Positions 1-9,203 of a stretch of 42,824 nucleotides of DNA are shown one piece after another. The stretch's first letter is position 1. Every line of letters starts with the position of its first letter. The notes under the pieces were generated by a model that searched no databases, was not told the origin of the DNA, and worked only from the letters and a program-made list of their open reading frames with translations. Source of the DNA: Psychrobacter nivimaris (lineage in GTDB: Bacteria > Pseudomonadota > Gammaproteobacteria > Pseudomonadales > Moraxellaceae); NCBI RefSeq assembly GCF_009812035.1, contig NZ_VZIZ01000005.1:1-42824 (forward strand), given 5' to 3'. The translations under genes and the position numbers were made by a program.

Positions 1-468
1 AGCTGGAGCATGGACTTTATGCACGACGGCTTAAATGACGGTCGCAGCTTTAGACTGTTTAATGTGATTGATGATTACAACCGTGAAGCGCTCACCGTTG
101 AGATTGACTTCTCACTACCAGCACAAAGGGTCATACGCACATTAGACCAGCTCATTGAATATCGAGGCAAACCTGTACAAATAAGATGCGATAACGGTCC
201 TGAGTACATCAGCAATGCGCTCAAAGACTGGGCTGAGCAGCAAAGCATTAACTTAAGCTATATTGAACCTGGCAATCCACAGCAAAATGCCTATGTGGAA
301 CGCTTTAACAGAACCATGAGATATGATTGGTTAAATCAGGAGCTGTTTGATAACTTAGAGCAAGTACGCACACAAGCAGAAAACTGGTTATATCATTATA
401 ATCATGAGCGCCCAAACATGGGCAATGGCGGTTTTACGCCCATACAGAAACTCAATCAAGCAGCTTAA
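1..468 (+). CDS. IS3-family transposase OrfB, C-terminal part (cut by window edge)
   Basis: This is the catalytic half of an IS3-type transposase, which cuts and joins DNA to move the insertion sequence. The frame is open from base 1, so the N-terminus lies outside the window. An rve integrase core is visible with all three acidic residues: the Asp of WSMDF, the Asp of RCDNGPEY and the Glu of NAYVERFNR. The last two are separated by exactly 35 residues, the DD35E spacing of the family. The C-terminal YNHERPN motif and the TPIQKL ending are also typical. The protein reads to its normal end, so this side of the element appears intact. The family call is firm; the subgroup is not assigned. Confidence 0.93.
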   Translation, partial: SWSMDFMHDGLNDGRSFRLFNVIDDYNREALTVEIDFSLPAQRVIRTLDQLIEYRGKPVQIRCDNGPEYISNALKDWAEQQSINLSYIEPGNPQQNAYVERFNRTMRYDWLNQELFDNLEQVRTQAENWLYHYNHERPNMGNGGFTPIQKLNQAA

Positions 469-508
469 TTCTATTTGTTAGGTGTCTTAGGTTTGGGAGG
501 GTTACCAC
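469..508 (+). mobile_element. Right end (terminal inverted repeat) of the IS3-family element
   Basis: Just after the transposase stop, bases 481-508 run GGTGTCTTAGG through GTTACCAC. Read on the other strand this gives GTGGT...AGACACC, which matches the pattern GTGGTCAAC...GGACACC of the IS-like end at 42765. I place the element boundary at about 508 by this comparison; the exact last base and the target duplication cannot be fixed because the left end is outside the window. Confidence 0.55.
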
Positions 509-585
509 CCGTTTCGAACTTTCTTGACCATCCAAACGCATCATAATATTTCAGAAATAGTTTGATCAGCTCTTTATTTAATGGC

Positions 586-1047
586 TCAGCCTACGTCTTC
601 AATATTTTCTTTCAATACTGGTAAAGCTGACATACCTGCTAATACGGCACTTACTCCTCCAGTTAAACTGATAGAGAACCATATCACTAAACCAAATTTA
701 GAAAATATAAACCAAACAAAAAATAAAGCATTAATAAGAACTCCCATAAAAAAAGTTCTTATCCACCACCCATCTTGTATGTATATTTCTTTATACGAAT
801 GCCACTTTCCCATCATTAATGTAGTTGGCATCGCAAACAAGCCACCTGCAATAAGATAAACTGGAAAAAACAGTATGAACAATAGACCTATGCTGTTATC
901 TGAGCTAAGAAGTGTCGCTATCCATGGAAAGATAATGAGCTCATACAGCGCACCTACGAATAAAAATAACTTAGTAACCTTCATTTTTGGATATTCAGCC
1001 AAACTTTCGTTCAAACTATGACTTGGCTGATTTAATTTATTTTTCAT
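586..1047 (-). CDS. Unknown integral membrane protein, 153 aa
   Basis: I do not recognise this protein. It has a charged N-terminus of about 25 residues and then four likely membrane segments, near residues 26-47, 53-76, 98-120 and 121-142. This suggests a small inner-membrane protein. Its start is the ATG at 1047, with a weak AGGA about 12-15 bases upstream. Directly downstream lies the IS3 end, and a separate reading frame stays open across 585-510 on the same strand, so the natural 3' end may have been disturbed by frameshift or by the insertion. No operon partner is evident. It is a plausible real gene, but of unknown function. Confidence 0.6.
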   Translation of the reverse strand: MKNKLNQPSHSLNESLAEYPKMKVTKLFLFVGALYELIIFPWIATLLSSDNSIGLLFILFFPVYLIAGGLFAMPTTLMMGKWHSYKEIYIQDGWWIRTFFMGVLINALFFVWFIFSKFGLVIWFSISLTGGVSAVLAGMSALPVLKENIEDVG

Positions 1048-1198
1048 ATGACTGCCTAAATCCTATTCAGGGCTACCGTCAGTATGTGATAAACAGTATT
1101 TGTGCCAGCATTATTGTAAAAATGTAGCTCATACAATAGAAAACATGTTGAGTAAGGCAAACAGGTAGCAAAAAAAACGTCTACATCTTTCTTGTCCA

Positions 1199-1828
1199 CT
1201 AACGAATAACCAAGCCTGTCGTTGCGTCACGAATCTGGCTAGGTAAGGTATAACCCAATGTATCACCCTGCAAATAACCAATTTGCTCTTCGAAATAAGC
1301 ATAGGCGGCTTCAAAGGTGCTAGCAGGCGTTTGCCCTGATGGGTTACAGCTTGTAGAAACCAATAGACCAAATAGGTTCTCTTCACTGACCATCTGTTGG
1401 CAAAGCTGACGAACTGTAGGATGCGAGATAACTCGAACAGCAATAGTCTCATGCTGACCGGTAATCCAAGTGGGCACAGTGCTCGCAAGCGGCTGAGGAA
1501 TCGGTAATAACCAAGTATGTGCTTGGCGATTGTGCTGTTTATCTCCGCTACCGTCTGTCTGCCAGCTATCAATAATCTGCTGGCGCTGAACATCATCTAA
1601 AGAGGCTAGCAAAGGTGCTAAGCGAGACACACTATCAGTGACGACTATCATACCTTTGGCTTGTGGACGTTGTTTGATATCCAAAATACGCTGAACAGCC
1701 ACTTGGTCATAAGGATCGCAACCAATACCCCAAACGCTTTCTGTGGGGTATGCGAGCAGTTGCCCTGCTTTTAGCCACTTAGCAGCTTGGATGGCAGAAT
1801 TAGTAATAAGAGGTGTAGGTTGGCTCAT
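1199..1828 (-). CDS. tsaC: Threonylcarbamoyl-AMP synthase TsaC (Sua5/YrdC family)
   Basis: TsaC makes L-threonylcarbamoyl-AMP from threonine, bicarbonate and ATP. This is the first step of the t6A modification at position 37 of ANN-decoding tRNAs, carried out in the cytoplasm. The YrdC fold is recognisable from the N-terminal stretch LLAYPTESVWGIGCDP, the KQRPQAKGMIVV motif that binds substrate, and the late STSCNPSGQTPA motif. At 209 aa it is the short TsaC type without the C-terminal Sua5 domain. It is the last gene of a minus-strand series lysM-dprA-tsaC, the usual dprA neighbourhood, 117 bp after dprA. The ATG at 1828 is the natural start. Confidence 0.93.
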   Translation of the reverse strand: MSQPTPLITNSAIQAAKWLKAGQLLAYPTESVWGIGCDPYDQVAVQRILDIKQRPQAKGMIVVTDSVSRLAPLLASLDDVQRQQIIDSWQTDGSGDKQHNRQAHTWLLPIPQPLASTVPTWITGQHETIAVRVISHPTVRQLCQQMVSEENLFGLLVSTSCNPSGQTPASTFEAAYAYFEEQIGYLQGDTLGYTLPSQIRDATTGLVIR

Positions 1829-1945
1829 GACTTAAATGGTTCGTAGAAGTAAATTCTAATAATACCACAAGAGAGATATTGTCTAGGAGAGTCTATAACT
1901 AAGCACTACCTATGCCAGTGTCTAATAGGGAATATTTACAATACT

Positions 1946-3196
1946 TTAAACGCGTAAATATCGTCCACCTTGTTCGCTGATAAGACCCATTAACTCAAGC
2001 TCCATTAGCTGCCCAATCAACTGCGGCGGTGCAAGCTTGGTTGCACTAATAAGCGCATCTAAATCTTGTCCATGCCAGTCAAGCTGCTCATAAATTGCAG
2101 TTAAATGCTCAGGCACAACGACTGTGCTGCGCGCAGGCTTTATCTCAGAGGATAGTTGCTGGCTAGTAGATTTGATTGAGTTTGTCTCTATCGCATCAGA
2201 AGTCTGAGTAATATTAGAGCGATTGCTATTAGAATTAGTAGCGTTTGCTGTTCTATAAGCGCCTTTATCGTAATCAAGCTGACCATTGACGTCCTCTAGT
2301 ACTTGCTGAGGATGATAAACCAAGGTCGCGCCTTCACGTATCAAATGATGACAGCCCTCTGCATTGCTATTGTCAATATGACTGGGAATAGCAAAGACCT
2401 GTTTACCTTGTTCAGACGTGAGACGTGCTGTGATAAGCGAGCCGCTTTTAATTGTCGCTTCCGTTACGATGGTCGCGAGACTCAGTCCAGCTACCAAACG
2501 ATTACGACGCGGAAAAGTATGTTTATGCGGCTGAGTGTGTGGTAACAGCTCACTAATAATGCAGCCACCTTGCTCAACAATTTGAGTAAATAATTGATCC
2601 CGATGATTAGGATAGTTCACATCGATCCCTGTGCCCATTACACCAACCGTCCGTCCCTGATGGTCAGGGTCTGCCTGTACTAGTGCGCCTAAATGTGCGC
2701 GTTTATCCACACCCATAGCCAGACCGCTAGTAATGATATAACCTGCTTGCGCTAAGTACTGCGCCATATCAAACGTGATTTTTTGCGCATGCGCGGTGGG
2801 TTTGCGGCTACCTACTATAGCGATTTGTGCTTGATGTAGGCGCGCGCTATTCCCACGATAAAATAATAAGGGCGGCGGGTCGTAGATTTGTAAGAGTTGG
2901 GCAGGATAGTCGGCGTCATCAGCGAATAGCAGACCATAGCGCCCATCTATCAATGCTTGCTGAATCTTATCGATATTGGCGAGTGTTTGCTCTGGCTGTT
3001 CATGACGTTTGAGATGGGTGTGGTGAATACCGAGCTGCTTCCATGCCTCTACTTTGGCTTGCCAAGCAAGCTGCGGATAACCGAAAGAAGTGATCAGTTT
3101 GTGATAAGCAGATAACGACGCATTCACCTCGTACCACAGCGCTAAGATAGCGCGCTGATCTTCGGATAAAGAAGAGGTGACTGCCGTCATTGTCAT
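1946..3196 (-). CDS. dprA: DNA-processing protein DprA
   Basis: DprA binds incoming single-stranded DNA during natural transformation and loads RecA onto it. The 416-aa protein shows the family order: a helical SAM-like N-terminus (residues 1-100), the Rossmann-like DprA core with IAIVGSRKPT near 128 and SGLAMGVDKRAHLGAL near 157, and a C-terminal winged-helix segment after 365 ending in GRYLRV. Between them lies a low-complexity Asn/Ser/Thr linker at about 315-350. It sits between a LysM gene and tsaC on the same strand, 69 bp after the LysM gene, and could be cotranscribed. It suggests transformation competence, which is common in Moraxellaceae. Confidence 0.95.
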   Translation of the reverse strand: MTMTAVTSSLSEDQRAILALWYEVNASLSAYHKLITSFGYPQLAWQAKVEAWKQLGIHHTHLKRHEQPEQTLANIDKIQQALIDGRYGLLFADDADYPAQLLQIYDPPPLLFYRGNSARLHQAQIAIVGSRKPTAHAQKITFDMAQYLAQAGYIITSGLAMGVDKRAHLGALVQADPDHQGRTVGVMGTGIDVNYPNHRDQLFTQIVEQGGCIISELLPHTQPHKHTFPRRNRLVAGLSLATIVTEATIKSGSLITARLTSEQGKQVFAIPSHIDNSNAEGCHHLIREGATLVYHPQQVLEDVNGQLDYDKGAYRTANATNSNSNRSNITQTSDAIETNSIKSTSQQLSSEIKPARSTVVVPEHLTAIYEQLDWHGQDLDALISATKLAPPQLIGQLMELELMGLISEQGGRYLRV

Positions 3197-3265
3197 CTGT
3201 CTCGTATAGGCAAGCTTAGATTAGTATTTGGTTTAATATATTGCTTAATAAAGCCTTATAGCTAT

Positions 3266-4411
3266 TTATAAATAAGGAGGTGGTAATAACTGATCACCAA
3301 TACTAAGTGGTAACTCAGAGTCAAGTACATAAGCATAGCTGATGTGATCAAAGGTATTAAAAACCATCACCATACCGCTAGGCTCATTTGGTAGACGTAC
3401 AGGCGTGTCATTGTCTTTAGTATCACGTACCAAAGGTCCTTTTTGATAAACCGTCAGCACATCACCTGGTTTAGCACCTTGTAAGCTACCCAAATTGATA
3501 GCGACCACACTACCCTTCGCAGCCGAGCTGATAGAGTCCATTACACGTACGATCATACCGCCGCGACTGACATTTGCAGGCGTTGGATAAAAAACAGGAG
3601 GAATAGCGTTGTCTAACTCTACAAACACCCGATCCCCTTCACGCACTTCTTTGCCATAGCTATCGATAAGCTGCAAGCTAGTCACACCATTACTTTCTGT
3701 AGAAGTAACGAGACCAGTCGCCACCTGCGTAACTTCTAAACCGATCACTTCTTGCGTTTTGGGGTCTACATATAGCTCACCCTCACGGTAAACACCGTAA
3801 CGCTGGCCTACGATAAGCGGTACGCCTTTAGCATAGACTTTATCACCACGCGCAGTAATTAAGTTACGGTTTTTAGAAGCTAAAATATAAGGCGTGGTAT
3901 TAAAGTCTTGGGGATTTACGATAAGCATTTTATCAAGCCAATGCTGAATAGCTGACCACGGAATAGGAGGAATGCTATTGGCCGTCGAGGTAATCGCGAC
4001 CGTACTTGTACTTACACTTCCAGTAAGCTGCTTTTCAACGCCAGCACAGCCTTCACCAGTATCAACGCCAATCAGCGTTTTTCCTTGGATCACACAAAGG
4101 ATAAGAACGTCATTGGGGTAGATAAGGTTTGGATTTTTGATTTGCTTATTGGTGGCCCAAATTTCTTTCCAGCGCCAAGGACTGTCTAGATAGCGACCTG
4201 AAATATCCCATAAGGTATCGCCTTTTTTGACGATATAACGATTGGGCGCATCAGCTTTGATAGTTGGCGGCGGATTGTTAGCTTGAGCCGTGCTCATCAA
4301 CATGGCACTACTAAATGTCGTAACTAATAATCCTTTTGCCAGTGCTTTTGCTGTCTTTTTTAAGCTCATCTTCATCGTTATATCCACAATATGTACCACT
4401 GTGTTCGACAT
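3266..4411 (-). CDS. Exported LysM-domain protein
   Basis: This is a secreted or envelope protein with a peptidoglycan-binding LysM domain at about residues 57-106 (start YIVKKGDTLWDISGRYL, end IYPNDVLIL). A signal peptide is visible: Lys-rich start, hydrophobic GLLVTTFSSAMLMSTAQA, cleavage likely after AQA. The remaining 270 residues form a beta-rich region with no motif that I recognise, ending in LPPPYL. The longest frame begins at 4411, but the ATGs at 4375 or 4369 place the signal peptide at the N-terminus and are more likely starts. It is encoded immediately upstream of dprA, a position conserved in relatives. The exact role is unknown; cell-wall binding is inferred from LysM. Confidence 0.88.
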   Translation of the reverse strand: MSNTVVHIVDITMKMSLKKTAKALAKGLLVTTFSSAMLMSTAQANNPPPTIKADAPNRYIVKKGDTLWDISGRYLDSPWRWKEIWATNKQIKNPNLIYPNDVLILCVIQGKTLIGVDTGEGCAGVEKQLTGSVSTSTVAITSTANSIPPIPWSAIQHWLDKMLIVNPQDFNTTPYILASKNRNLITARGDKVYAKGVPLIVGQRYGVYREGELYVDPKTQEVIGLEVTQVATGLVTSTESNGVTSLQLIDSYGKEVREGDRVFVELDNAIPPVFYPTPANVSRGGMIVRVMDSISSAAKGSVVAINLGSLQGAKPGDVLTVYQKGPLVRDTKDNDTPVRLPNEPSGMVMVFNTFDHISYAYVLDSELPLSIGDQLLPPPYL

Positions 4412-4700
4412 AAAGAACTGTACTTAACTTATCACTGCAAAAACCTCTAAAATTAATAAAAGTTTAATTATATCAGCAATTTACAAGTAAAATTCTCATG
4501 GCAATTATAGGGTAACTGTTCAGTGTAATTGGCTAGAATAATTCCTAAAAAAGCGCCTAGCACGATGATGACTTGCTGACGCCGTTTCTAATATTACAAT
4601 TATATCTACCATAACACAATCATAAACACTTTATTACAATGGTGTAACTTTTACGCGGATATTTTTCCTTGCTGATGATAAGCCTAAAGACCGTTATTAC

Positions 4701-6122
4701 TTAAGCAGAATTCGGCGTGACATGTTGGCGGATTTGTTCAGCAACCAGCTCAGCCTTATTATCCAGTACCACTACGTGCTGTGATAAATCTTCTAACCCT
4801 TCAGTATGCGCTGGACGAGCGATATCTATTTGACCTACTGCTTCCACAATAGTATCCGCAAACTTAACGGGTAATGCTGTCTCTGCACAAACAATAAGTT
4901 CACCATCTAACTGTAGCTCTTTAGCGACCTTGATACCATCAGCAGTATGTGGATCAACCAATTCACCATGCTGCTCATAAAGCGCTTTGATAGTCTGCAA
5001 GCGGTCGCTATGAGTAGATTTACCAGCAGCAAAACCGTAGCGGTTATTAACTGCTTCCATTAATTCAGACAAGTCAAACCCTCGACCTGATTTTACGCCG
5101 TCAAACAATTCATGAACGCGTGCGCTATCTTTTTCTAATAGCAAATAAACAAAACGCTCAAAGTTAGATGCTTTTGAGATATCCATTGACGGACTAGAGG
5201 TTACATAGGTTTTTTCAGTCGGACGCGGCTGATAAGCACCTTGATTAAAGAAGTCATTTAAAACGTCGTTTTCATTGGTTGCGACAATCAGACGGTCAAT
5301 TGGCAGTCCCATTTCGCGAGCGATGTGACCGGCACAAATATTACCGAAATTACCTGATGGTACGCTAAAGCTGACTTTTTCATCGTTGCTCGTCGTAACC
5401 GCAAAGTAAGCTTTAAAATAGTAAACAATCTGCGCTAGGATACGACCCCAGTTGATAGAGTTTACCGTGCCTAAATTATAAGCGGCTTTAAACTCAGCAT
5501 CTTGCTGTAGCGCTTTGACTATGTCTTGGCAATCATCAAACATACCATCGATCGCAATGTTATGAATATTGTTGTCGGTCAAACTATACATCTGCGCACG
5601 TTGGAACTCACTCATTTTGCCGTATGGTGACAGCATAAAGACTTCGATGTTCTCTTTACCTCGCAATGCATACTCTGCTGCACTACCGGTGTCACCACTG
5701 GTCGCACCAATGATCGTAATACGTGCGTCTTTTTTCTTAAGCACATATTCAAAGGCATTGCCCAAAAACTGCATGGCAACATCTTTAAATGCCAATGTCG
5801 GACCGTTTGATAATCCTAGAATATATAAATTGTCTTCGAGCTTGCGGACAGGAACAATCTCGTCAGAGCCAAATACATCAGCAGTATAAGTGCGCTCAAT
5901 GATATCTTGCAAATCAGCCACAGGAATATCAGTGGCAAAACGCTGCATAATCGCCATCGCAAGCTTTGGATAGCTGAGCGTACGCCATTCATCAAGGGTT
6001 GCACTATCGATATTTGGATAATGCTCAGGCAACATCAAACCACCATCTGGGGCAAGACCCATCAAAAGCACATCACTAAAATCCATCGGCGCTGTCTGAC
6101 CACGGGTACTGATATATTTCAT
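4701..6122 (-). CDS. thrC: Threonine synthase ThrC
   Basis: ThrC converts O-phosphohomoserine to threonine with PLP in the last step of threonine synthesis. The 473-aa sequence fits the longer bacterial/yeast-like class: MKYISTRG start, PLP lysine at K113 in GPTLAFKDVAMQFLG, glycine-rich phosphate loop ATSGDTGSAA, and VPSGNFGNICAG. The gene starts at the ATG at 6122, 46 bp after the rsmB stop on the same strand, so fmt-rsmB-thrC may be a transcription unit. No strong intrinsic terminator is visible in the 289 bp that follow. Confidence 0.96.
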   Translation of the reverse strand: MKYISTRGQTAPMDFSDVLLMGLAPDGGLMLPEHYPNIDSATLDEWRTLSYPKLAMAIMQRFATDIPVADLQDIIERTYTADVFGSDEIVPVRKLEDNLYILGLSNGPTLAFKDVAMQFLGNAFEYVLKKKDARITIIGATSGDTGSAAEYALRGKENIEVFMLSPYGKMSEFQRAQMYSLTDNNIHNIAIDGMFDDCQDIVKALQQDAEFKAAYNLGTVNSINWGRILAQIVYYFKAYFAVTTSNDEKVSFSVPSGNFGNICAGHIAREMGLPIDRLIVATNENDVLNDFFNQGAYQPRPTEKTYVTSSPSMDISKASNFERFVYLLLEKDSARVHELFDGVKSGRGFDLSELMEAVNNRYGFAAGKSTHSDRLQTIKALYEQHGELVDPHTADGIKVAKELQLDGELIVCAETALPVKFADTIVEAVGQIDIARPAHTEGLEDLSQHVVVLDNKAELVAEQIRQHVTPNSA

Positions 6123-6168
6123 TAGATTGTCCTGTCTACAATAATGTTATTCAATATTTAAAAACGGT

Positions 6169-7740
6169 TTATTCAGCAGTTTTTTGTAGCAATGCATAAT
6201 AAAAACCATCGCCACTCGCGCTATCAATTGGTAAGCACTGACGACCGATTGCTTGTTCGATACCCCAACTGCAATCGTCAGTAAACTCAATCACTACTGC
6301 ATCATTGTGATGAGTGATAAAGTCCTGCATTTGCTCGACGTTCTCTTGCTTTAAGATAGAACATGTCACGTACAGCAGATAACCACCAGCTTTGAGTTGT
6401 GGCCATAGATTATGCAAGATGTCTGCTTGTAGCAGCGCCGTTTGCTCGATGTCTTCTTCTGTACGCAGGATACTAATATCAGGATGACGACGAATCACGC
6501 CTGTCGCGGTACAAGGAGAATCCAATAATATCGCATCAAATACGGGTTCATTTGTCGCCGCTTTTTTATTTTTGCCATGCTGCCATCTGGTTGCATCTGC
6601 ACAGACAATATTCAATGCGACGCTTTTCTCTGCTTGCTGCAAGTCATGCTGGCTTAGATTCAAGCGCTGTAAATTCTCACGAATACGTTCGATACGTGGT
6701 GCTTCATTATCGATAGCCGTTACCTTGATATCAGTAATCGCAGGTGACGTTTCAGCATCGTCTTGTTTCACGTGAAACAACGATGATTCATCGTTAGCGC
6801 TTATAAGCTCTAACCAATGAGCAAGCTTGCCACCAGGTGCCGCACAAGCATCTAGAATATGTATCTCATTATTCGTATTTTCCGTATCAGATTCTTCAGC
6901 ACTGAGCTTAGCCATTAATGCTTTATTGATAATCGGTGCAGCTAACTGAGCATGCATATCTTGAACGCTAGCTGTTCCTAAAGCAAAATCAGGCAAAGCG
7001 TTAACGGCAGTGCTTTGATGTAGTCTAAGACCTTTGGTCGATAGCGTAGCAGCGGCAGACTTTGATGAGTTTGCTACCTTAAAACCAGTCGTTAGCTCAA
7101 CGATATCTGCATCAATTTCTGCGCCATCCAATGCATGCTGATAGTCCTCTACCGAAGTAACCGCCGAATTCACTCGTAAAAACATCGGTGCTGGTTGGCG
7201 TAAGCCTTGTGTCAGCTCATCATACTGCTCGCTCCAATCTTGCTTAAGCTGGTAAGCAAGCCAATTCGGTAGACTATGCTTTTTATCGCATTTCTTACGG
7301 AATTTGCTTGGATTCTTGGCGACTTTACGCAAAATAGCATTCACCAAACCAGTCGAATGAGCAAACTCAATTTCTTTGGCTGCTTCAACGGTTTCATGAA
7401 TTGCCGCATGGTCAGCCACTTCTAAATATAGCAACTGTACTAAGCCGACTTGAATGGTGGTACGCACTTCAACTTCGTCGATAGGGTTGTCTGCTAAGCT
7501 ATCGAGCAAACGTGCCAGCGCATGCCATTGACGCAATGTCGTGAGCAGTAATGCATGAGCAAAGCCTTTATCGCCATCGTGCAGACTATTCAGTAACGGG
7601 TCAAGGACGCTTGAGAGCGACTGACCATTTTGAATAGCCAGTAAGGTACGAATCACACGCACGCGTACGCTGCCATTCATAATAAGATTGCTTGATGGTT
7701 TGAGCTTATTGTTTCTAGGCGCAGTACTGTTTTGTCTCAT
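6169..7740 (-). CDS. rsmB: 16S rRNA m5C967 methyltransferase RsmB
   Basis: RsmB transfers a methyl group from SAM to C967 of 16S rRNA. The N-terminal third is a NusB-like RNA-binding fold (about residues 25-150) and the rest is the Rossmann methyltransferase. The SAM loop DACAAPGGK is at 297-305; the two family cysteines are C410 in LDSPCTATG and C460 in YVTCSIL. At 523 aa it is longer than the E. coli protein (about 430), with extra residues at the N-terminus and in two polar insertions (about 280-295 and 315-335). The second insertion contains FHVKQ, encoded by a perfect parS palindrome. An alternative start is the ATG at codon 21. It lies 65 bp after fmt. Confidence 0.95.
   Translation of the reverse strand: MRQNSTAPRNNKLKPSSNLIMNGSVRVRVIRTLLAIQNGQSLSSVLDPLLNSLHDGDKGFAHALLLTTLRQWHALARLLDSLADNPIDEVEVRTTIQVGLVQLLYLEVADHAAIHETVEAAKEIEFAHSTGLVNAILRKVAKNPSKFRKKCDKKHSLPNWLAYQLKQDWSEQYDELTQGLRQPAPMFLRVNSAVTSVEDYQHALDGAEIDADIVELTTGFKVANSSKSAAATLSTKGLRLHQSTAVNALPDFALGTASVQDMHAQLAAPIINKALMAKLSAEESDTENTNNEIHILDACAAPGGKLAHWLELISANDESSLFHVKQDDAETSPAITDIKVTAIDNEAPRIERIRENLQRLNLSQHDLQQAEKSVALNIVCADATRWQHGKNKKAATNEPVFDAILLDSPCTATGVIRRHPDISILRTEEDIEQTALLQADILHNLWPQLKAGGYLLYVTCSILKQENVEQMQDFITHHNDAVVIEFTDDCSWGIEQAIGRQCLPIDSASGDGFYYALLQKTAE
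6764..6779. promoter_or_regulatory. parS site (ParB binding), perfect palindrome, inside rsmB
   Basis: TGTTTCACGTGAAACA is an exact 16-bp match to the widely conserved chromosomal parS consensus. It sits in an insertion of rsmB rather than in a conserved domain, about 13 kb from oriC, a normal distance for origin-proximal parS. parA and parB are not in the window. Confidence 0.88.
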
Positions 7741-7805
7741 TAAATTTCATTTCCTTGACGTATGATCGATAGCGTCTTGTGCAAGTAGGTTAAATATAAG
7801 TAACG

Positions 7806-8882
7806 TTATTTTGTTTCTGACGTAAATTGATCGCCGTCATTTAATTGGTTGCCATGGCAAACTTGTTCAGCAGTCATCGGCTTACCACCCGCAAACTGTA
7901 AATGAGTAATGGCTAAAGTAGTGGCCGACGACTCGGTATCATTATCCTTACCACAAGCGACTAAGATCGCTTTTCGTCCGACACTGATAACCGTTCCAGC
8001 AGGTTTATTCGTTTGCTGCGATGTATTTACAGGTAAGCTAGCCAACACTTTGACGCGCTGCCCTGCTAGGAAAGTATAAGCACCCGGCCATGGTGTCAGC
8101 CCACGAATTTGGCGTTCAATAGCGGCAGCAGGCTGCGACCAATCAACTTCGCCTTCGGTTTTGACCAGCTTTTCAGCGTAGTTGGCTTGACTATCATTTT
8201 GAGCAATAGCTTGAGCTTGATAAGCAGCTAAATCTTTTAACACCGTACTAATGGCTGTCGCACCAAGTGCAGCCATCTTATCATGTAGGCTAGCAGCGGT
8301 ATCATCAGAGGCAATACTTTCGCTAACTTTATAAAGCATGTCACCTGTATCAAGACCTTTGTCCATCTGCATAATGGTAATGCCGGTCTCATCGTCTCCG
8401 GCCAAGAGTGCACGATGGATAGGTGCAGCACCGCGCCAGCGTGGCAACAGTGAAGCGTGAATATTCAAGCAACCATGAGTAGGCGTCTCTAATACACCGA
8501 TAGGTAGGATCAACCCGTAAGCGGCGACAATCATCACATCTGGCTGATAGGCGCGCAGAGTTTGCCTAGCAGCTAGCCCTTCTGCACTAGACTTCTTAAA
8601 AGTGACTGGTTGCTCTACAGCGATATCATGTGCCAACGCAACTTCTTTTACCGCAGAGGCTGACAGCTTCTGACCACGACCTGCTTTACGATCAGGCTGG
8701 GTGTAAACAGCAACTATCTCTATATTCAGCGCTTCTTGCTGCTTAATTAACGACTCAAGGCTAATAGCAGCAAATTCAGGCGTACCCGCAAATACTACCC
8801 TTAATCGGTTAGTAGTTGGGTTATCATGGTCAGTAAGCGAGTTGGATGTATCAAAGGTAGGAGCAGTTGTAGTCATAATCAT
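7806..8882 (-). CDS. fmt: Methionyl-tRNA formyltransferase Fmt
   Basis: Fmt formylates initiator Met-tRNA using 10-formyl-THF. The N-terminal Rossmann domain begins LRVVFAGTPEFAAISLESL near residue 27; the catalytic Asn and His are in CLNIHASLLPRWRGAAPI, and the Asp is in MDKGLDTGD. The C-terminal OB-type domain with the GLTPWPGAYTF motif follows. The protein (358 aa) has about 25 extra polar N-terminal residues compared with the usual 310-320. On the minus strand a TATAAT-like hexamer at 8885-8890 lies only a few bases before the start, so the leader may be extremely short or the true start may be internal (ATG at 8876 or later). def is not adjacent, unlike in E. coli. Confidence 0.95.
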   Translation of the reverse strand: MIMTTTAPTFDTSNSLTDHDNPTTNRLRVVFAGTPEFAAISLESLIKQQEALNIEIVAVYTQPDRKAGRGQKLSASAVKEVALAHDIAVEQPVTFKKSSAEGLAARQTLRAYQPDVMIVAAYGLILPIGVLETPTHGCLNIHASLLPRWRGAAPIHRALLAGDDETGITIMQMDKGLDTGDMLYKVSESIASDDTAASLHDKMAALGATAISTVLKDLAAYQAQAIAQNDSQANYAEKLVKTEGEVDWSQPAAAIERQIRGLTPWPGAYTFLAGQRVKVLASLPVNTSQQTNKPAGTVISVGRKAILVACGKDNDTESSATTLAITHLQFAGGKPMTAEQVCHGNQLNDGDQFTSETK

Positions 8883-9203
8883 GCATTATATAAGGTTTAT
8901 TTGTTCATTATAGGTGAGTTTACGGCGCAGTGCCATGATTGTAATGACCTCAGTTCATGATAACCAATGACATTATTTGCCTTTATAATATCAAGGACAT
9001 CGAACGTTCTATTTATATTTTTTACAAAACAATTTGGTGTTAATAACCACTCTCTGTAAACAGTAAGCCGTTATTCTGCTATAAATAGAAGGTAACACTA
9101 AAAATTTTAGACAATTCAACTGTCGTATAATTCACCTACTATATGTAGAAACTTCGTTTTTATTTCACTATATTCTTTCGTGTCGAGATAGGGCCACGCT
9201 TTC
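8883..9203. other. Divergent intergenic region between fmt and the hybrid kinase (321 bp)
   Basis: No gene of convincing length is visible on either strand. The region is AT-rich and should hold the divergent promoters: a TATAAT-like hexamer facing fmt at 8885-8890 (minus strand) and TATAAT at 9126-9131 on the plus strand facing the kinase gene. Neither has a good -35 element at the ideal distance, so both are weak inferences. I see no conserved RNA structure. Confidence 0.4.

Noticed and set aside
581..859. Plus-strand frame opposite the membrane protein gene
   Set aside because: Antisense to a frame with clear membrane helices; no start signal and no recognisable domain.
1129..1596. A 155-codon minus-strand frame overlapping tsaC
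   Set aside because: It lies in another frame of tsaC, which has clear YrdC-family motifs; the overlapping translation looks random and has no ribosome-binding site.
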